A stretch of DNA of 51,971 nt, from NCBI GenBank assembly GCA_003427395.1, contig BFEA01000146.1, forward strand, positions 718,609 through 770,579, read 5' to 3'. Positions 51,116 to 51,971 of this stretch are shown here, in pieces. The notes below the pieces were generated by a model. The model made no database searches. It had not been told where the DNA came from and worked only from the letters and a program-made list of their open reading frames with translations. The stretch's first letter is position 1. Each line of letters starts with the position of its first letter. The DNA comes from Chara braunii. Its lineage: Eukaryota; Streptophyta; Charophyceae; Charales; Characeae. Both the position numbers and the translations under genes were made by a program.

Positions 51116-51350
51116 TGTCCTTGAGAGGAAAAATGTAGCACTAGGGGAAACTGAAATTTCTAGCAATAATATTTTTGAAAAATAACAATATTTTGTTATT
51201 AAAGAAGTTCCATTTATGTAAATTGGATGATAATTGATTAAACAATGTTAAACTTTTGATTTTCAAATAAATCTTTCCACACAAGAAAATTAATTTGTTA
51301 ATTGTGAATTTTTGAATTGATTGAAAAAATAACTCTGTTCAATTTATACA
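51116..51350 (+). other. AT-rich insertion in LINE C
   Basis: Between VLWYKRCVLERK and the AEIRAHW segment, copy C has about 160 extra bases (51175-51335) that are extremely AT-rich and absent from copy A. It includes the hairpin AATAACAA/TTGTTATT at about 51182-51201. No target duplication or terminal repeat could be fixed. A small MITE or filler is possible. Confidence 0.5.
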
Positions 51351-51971
51351 AACAGAAATCAGAGCTCATTGGGATGTGCTGCACTCTAAATTATATAAAT
51401 TACAAAGGAAGAAGGACATTCAACTCTTAATTCAGGAATTTGCATTGGACTGGCTGGGGGGTGCAGGAGAGAGGAGTCTGGGAGAGGTGACGTGGCCAGG
51501 GGGAGAAGGGTCGGAAGTCTCTTTCAAAAGAGACTTGCAACTCTGCTTCAAGGACTGGTTTTCACTACGACCAGGAGCCTCTCTCAGGGACCCTAGAGAT
51601 TTTGCAGATCCATTTCCCCCATCACATCTAGCTCTGGTAGAGGTACCATAATCATTTTTTATACAAAAAGGACTAGTGTGTGGTAAGGGGTGAAAAATGT
51701 TCTCCAGTGAAGAAGAGAGTTTGATGTAGCTGCTTGGTGTGTCATGATAGATTTGGCGGCTCTTAAAATGTTGAAGAGGCAGGCATCTTGCTCATTTTGA
51801 TTTGACATGATCTGTTTGGATTCCGGGTCCCTTTGGGTCTCGTTAAAAGCGAAACTGGGTAAGGCTCCCAGGTATTGCCACATCCGGATAGATTGTGAGG
51901 ACCCCGGCCTCGATGTTATCATTTCTAATATCAGCCTTGGGCACTGGGTCCGTTATGATTAAAAAAAAAAA
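51351..51971 (+). pseudogene. LINE C C-terminal domain and 3' end
   Basis: EIRAHWDVLHSKLYKLQRKK, LLIQEFALDWLGGAGE, VTWPGGEGSEVSFKRDLQLC and FADPFPPSHLALVEVP end at TAA 51649-51651. The 3' region that follows contains TGTGAGGACCCCGGCCTC and ATATCAGCCTTGGGCACTGG (51891-51950), as in the tail fragment at 7063-7210, and reaches an A run at the window edge. Hairpin 1 is not recognisable here, so copy C uses the variant tail. Confidence 0.8.

Larger units (their letters stand above)
42587..51971 (+). mobile_element. LINE copy C (longest copy, to window edge)
   Basis: The most complete member of the main family: ORF1 with N-terminal region, zinc knuckle and two conserved C-terminal blocks (42587-46907), ORF2 with endonuclease, RT, connection, zf-RVT and C-terminal domain (46945-51650), and a 3' region that reaches A residues at 51961-51971, where the window ends. 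The true 5' end is unknown and may lie near 41895. It is the best reference for reading copies A, D, E, G and H. Several stops and frameshifts make it inactive. Confidence 0.85.

Overview
The window reads as nuclear DNA from a large, repeat-rich eukaryotic genome, and no complete host gene can be recognised in it. The best clue to the host is the family of non-LTR retrotransposons (LINEs) that fills it. They carry an APE-type endonuclease, a reverse transcriptase and, downstream, a zf-RVT-like region, an arrangement familiar from land plants and streptophyte algae. One plant-type telomere-like stretch and plant-like microsatellites fit this. A charophyte alga such as Chara is my guess, not something the sequence proves. 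There are no bacterial operons, rRNA genes, canonical tRNA genes or CRISPR arrays.

Layout: 1-2092 is AT-rich, then microsatellite and GC-rich filler. 2093-6879 is LINE copy A (+), truncated at its 5' end and ending in poly(A). 7010-7989 holds small repeats, including two tandem units with a tRNA-like domain (SINE-like). 8050-9283 is a decayed Ty3/Gypsy RNase H and integrase fragment (-). 9256-9860 is a degenerate tetranucleotide repeat. 9907-18235 is LINE copy E (-), split by a 3634-bp element (13066-16699) with about 457-bp terminal inverted repeats and a 4-bp target duplication. 18236-24013 contains an AT-hook open frame, several minisatellites, a hAT-like MITE candidate and an Asn-rich open frame. 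24014-24689 is a small LINE 3' fragment (D, +) with a clear target-site duplication. 25507-28150 is low complexity, including a 62-nt poly(C).

28150-34490 is LINE copy B (+), from a second, divergent subfamily. 34881-35389 is a very well preserved long palindrome. 36787-37112 is a fragment of a group II intron-type reverse transcriptase, probably derived from an organelle. 38995-40140 is LINE fragment G (+) with a 13-bp target duplication, and 40667-41691 is LINE fragment H (-). About 42587-51971 is LINE copy C (+), the longest copy, running into poly(A) at the window edge.

How the parts relate: A, C, D, E, G and H belong to one lineage. They share ORF1 domains, endonuclease and reverse-transcriptase motifs, and often a 3' tail with two stem-loops before the poly(A), which is likely the signal the reverse transcriptase recognises. 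All are dead. In the A and C regions that I aligned, premature stops fall largely at Trp or Gln codons that the other copy keeps, so the damage is mainly C-to-T / G-to-A transition, as expected from deamination of methylated cytosine. The most unusual items are the inverted-repeat element nested in LINE E, the palindrome at 34881-35389, the shared two-hairpin LINE tail, and the group II intron RT fragment with its GC-rich palindromes.
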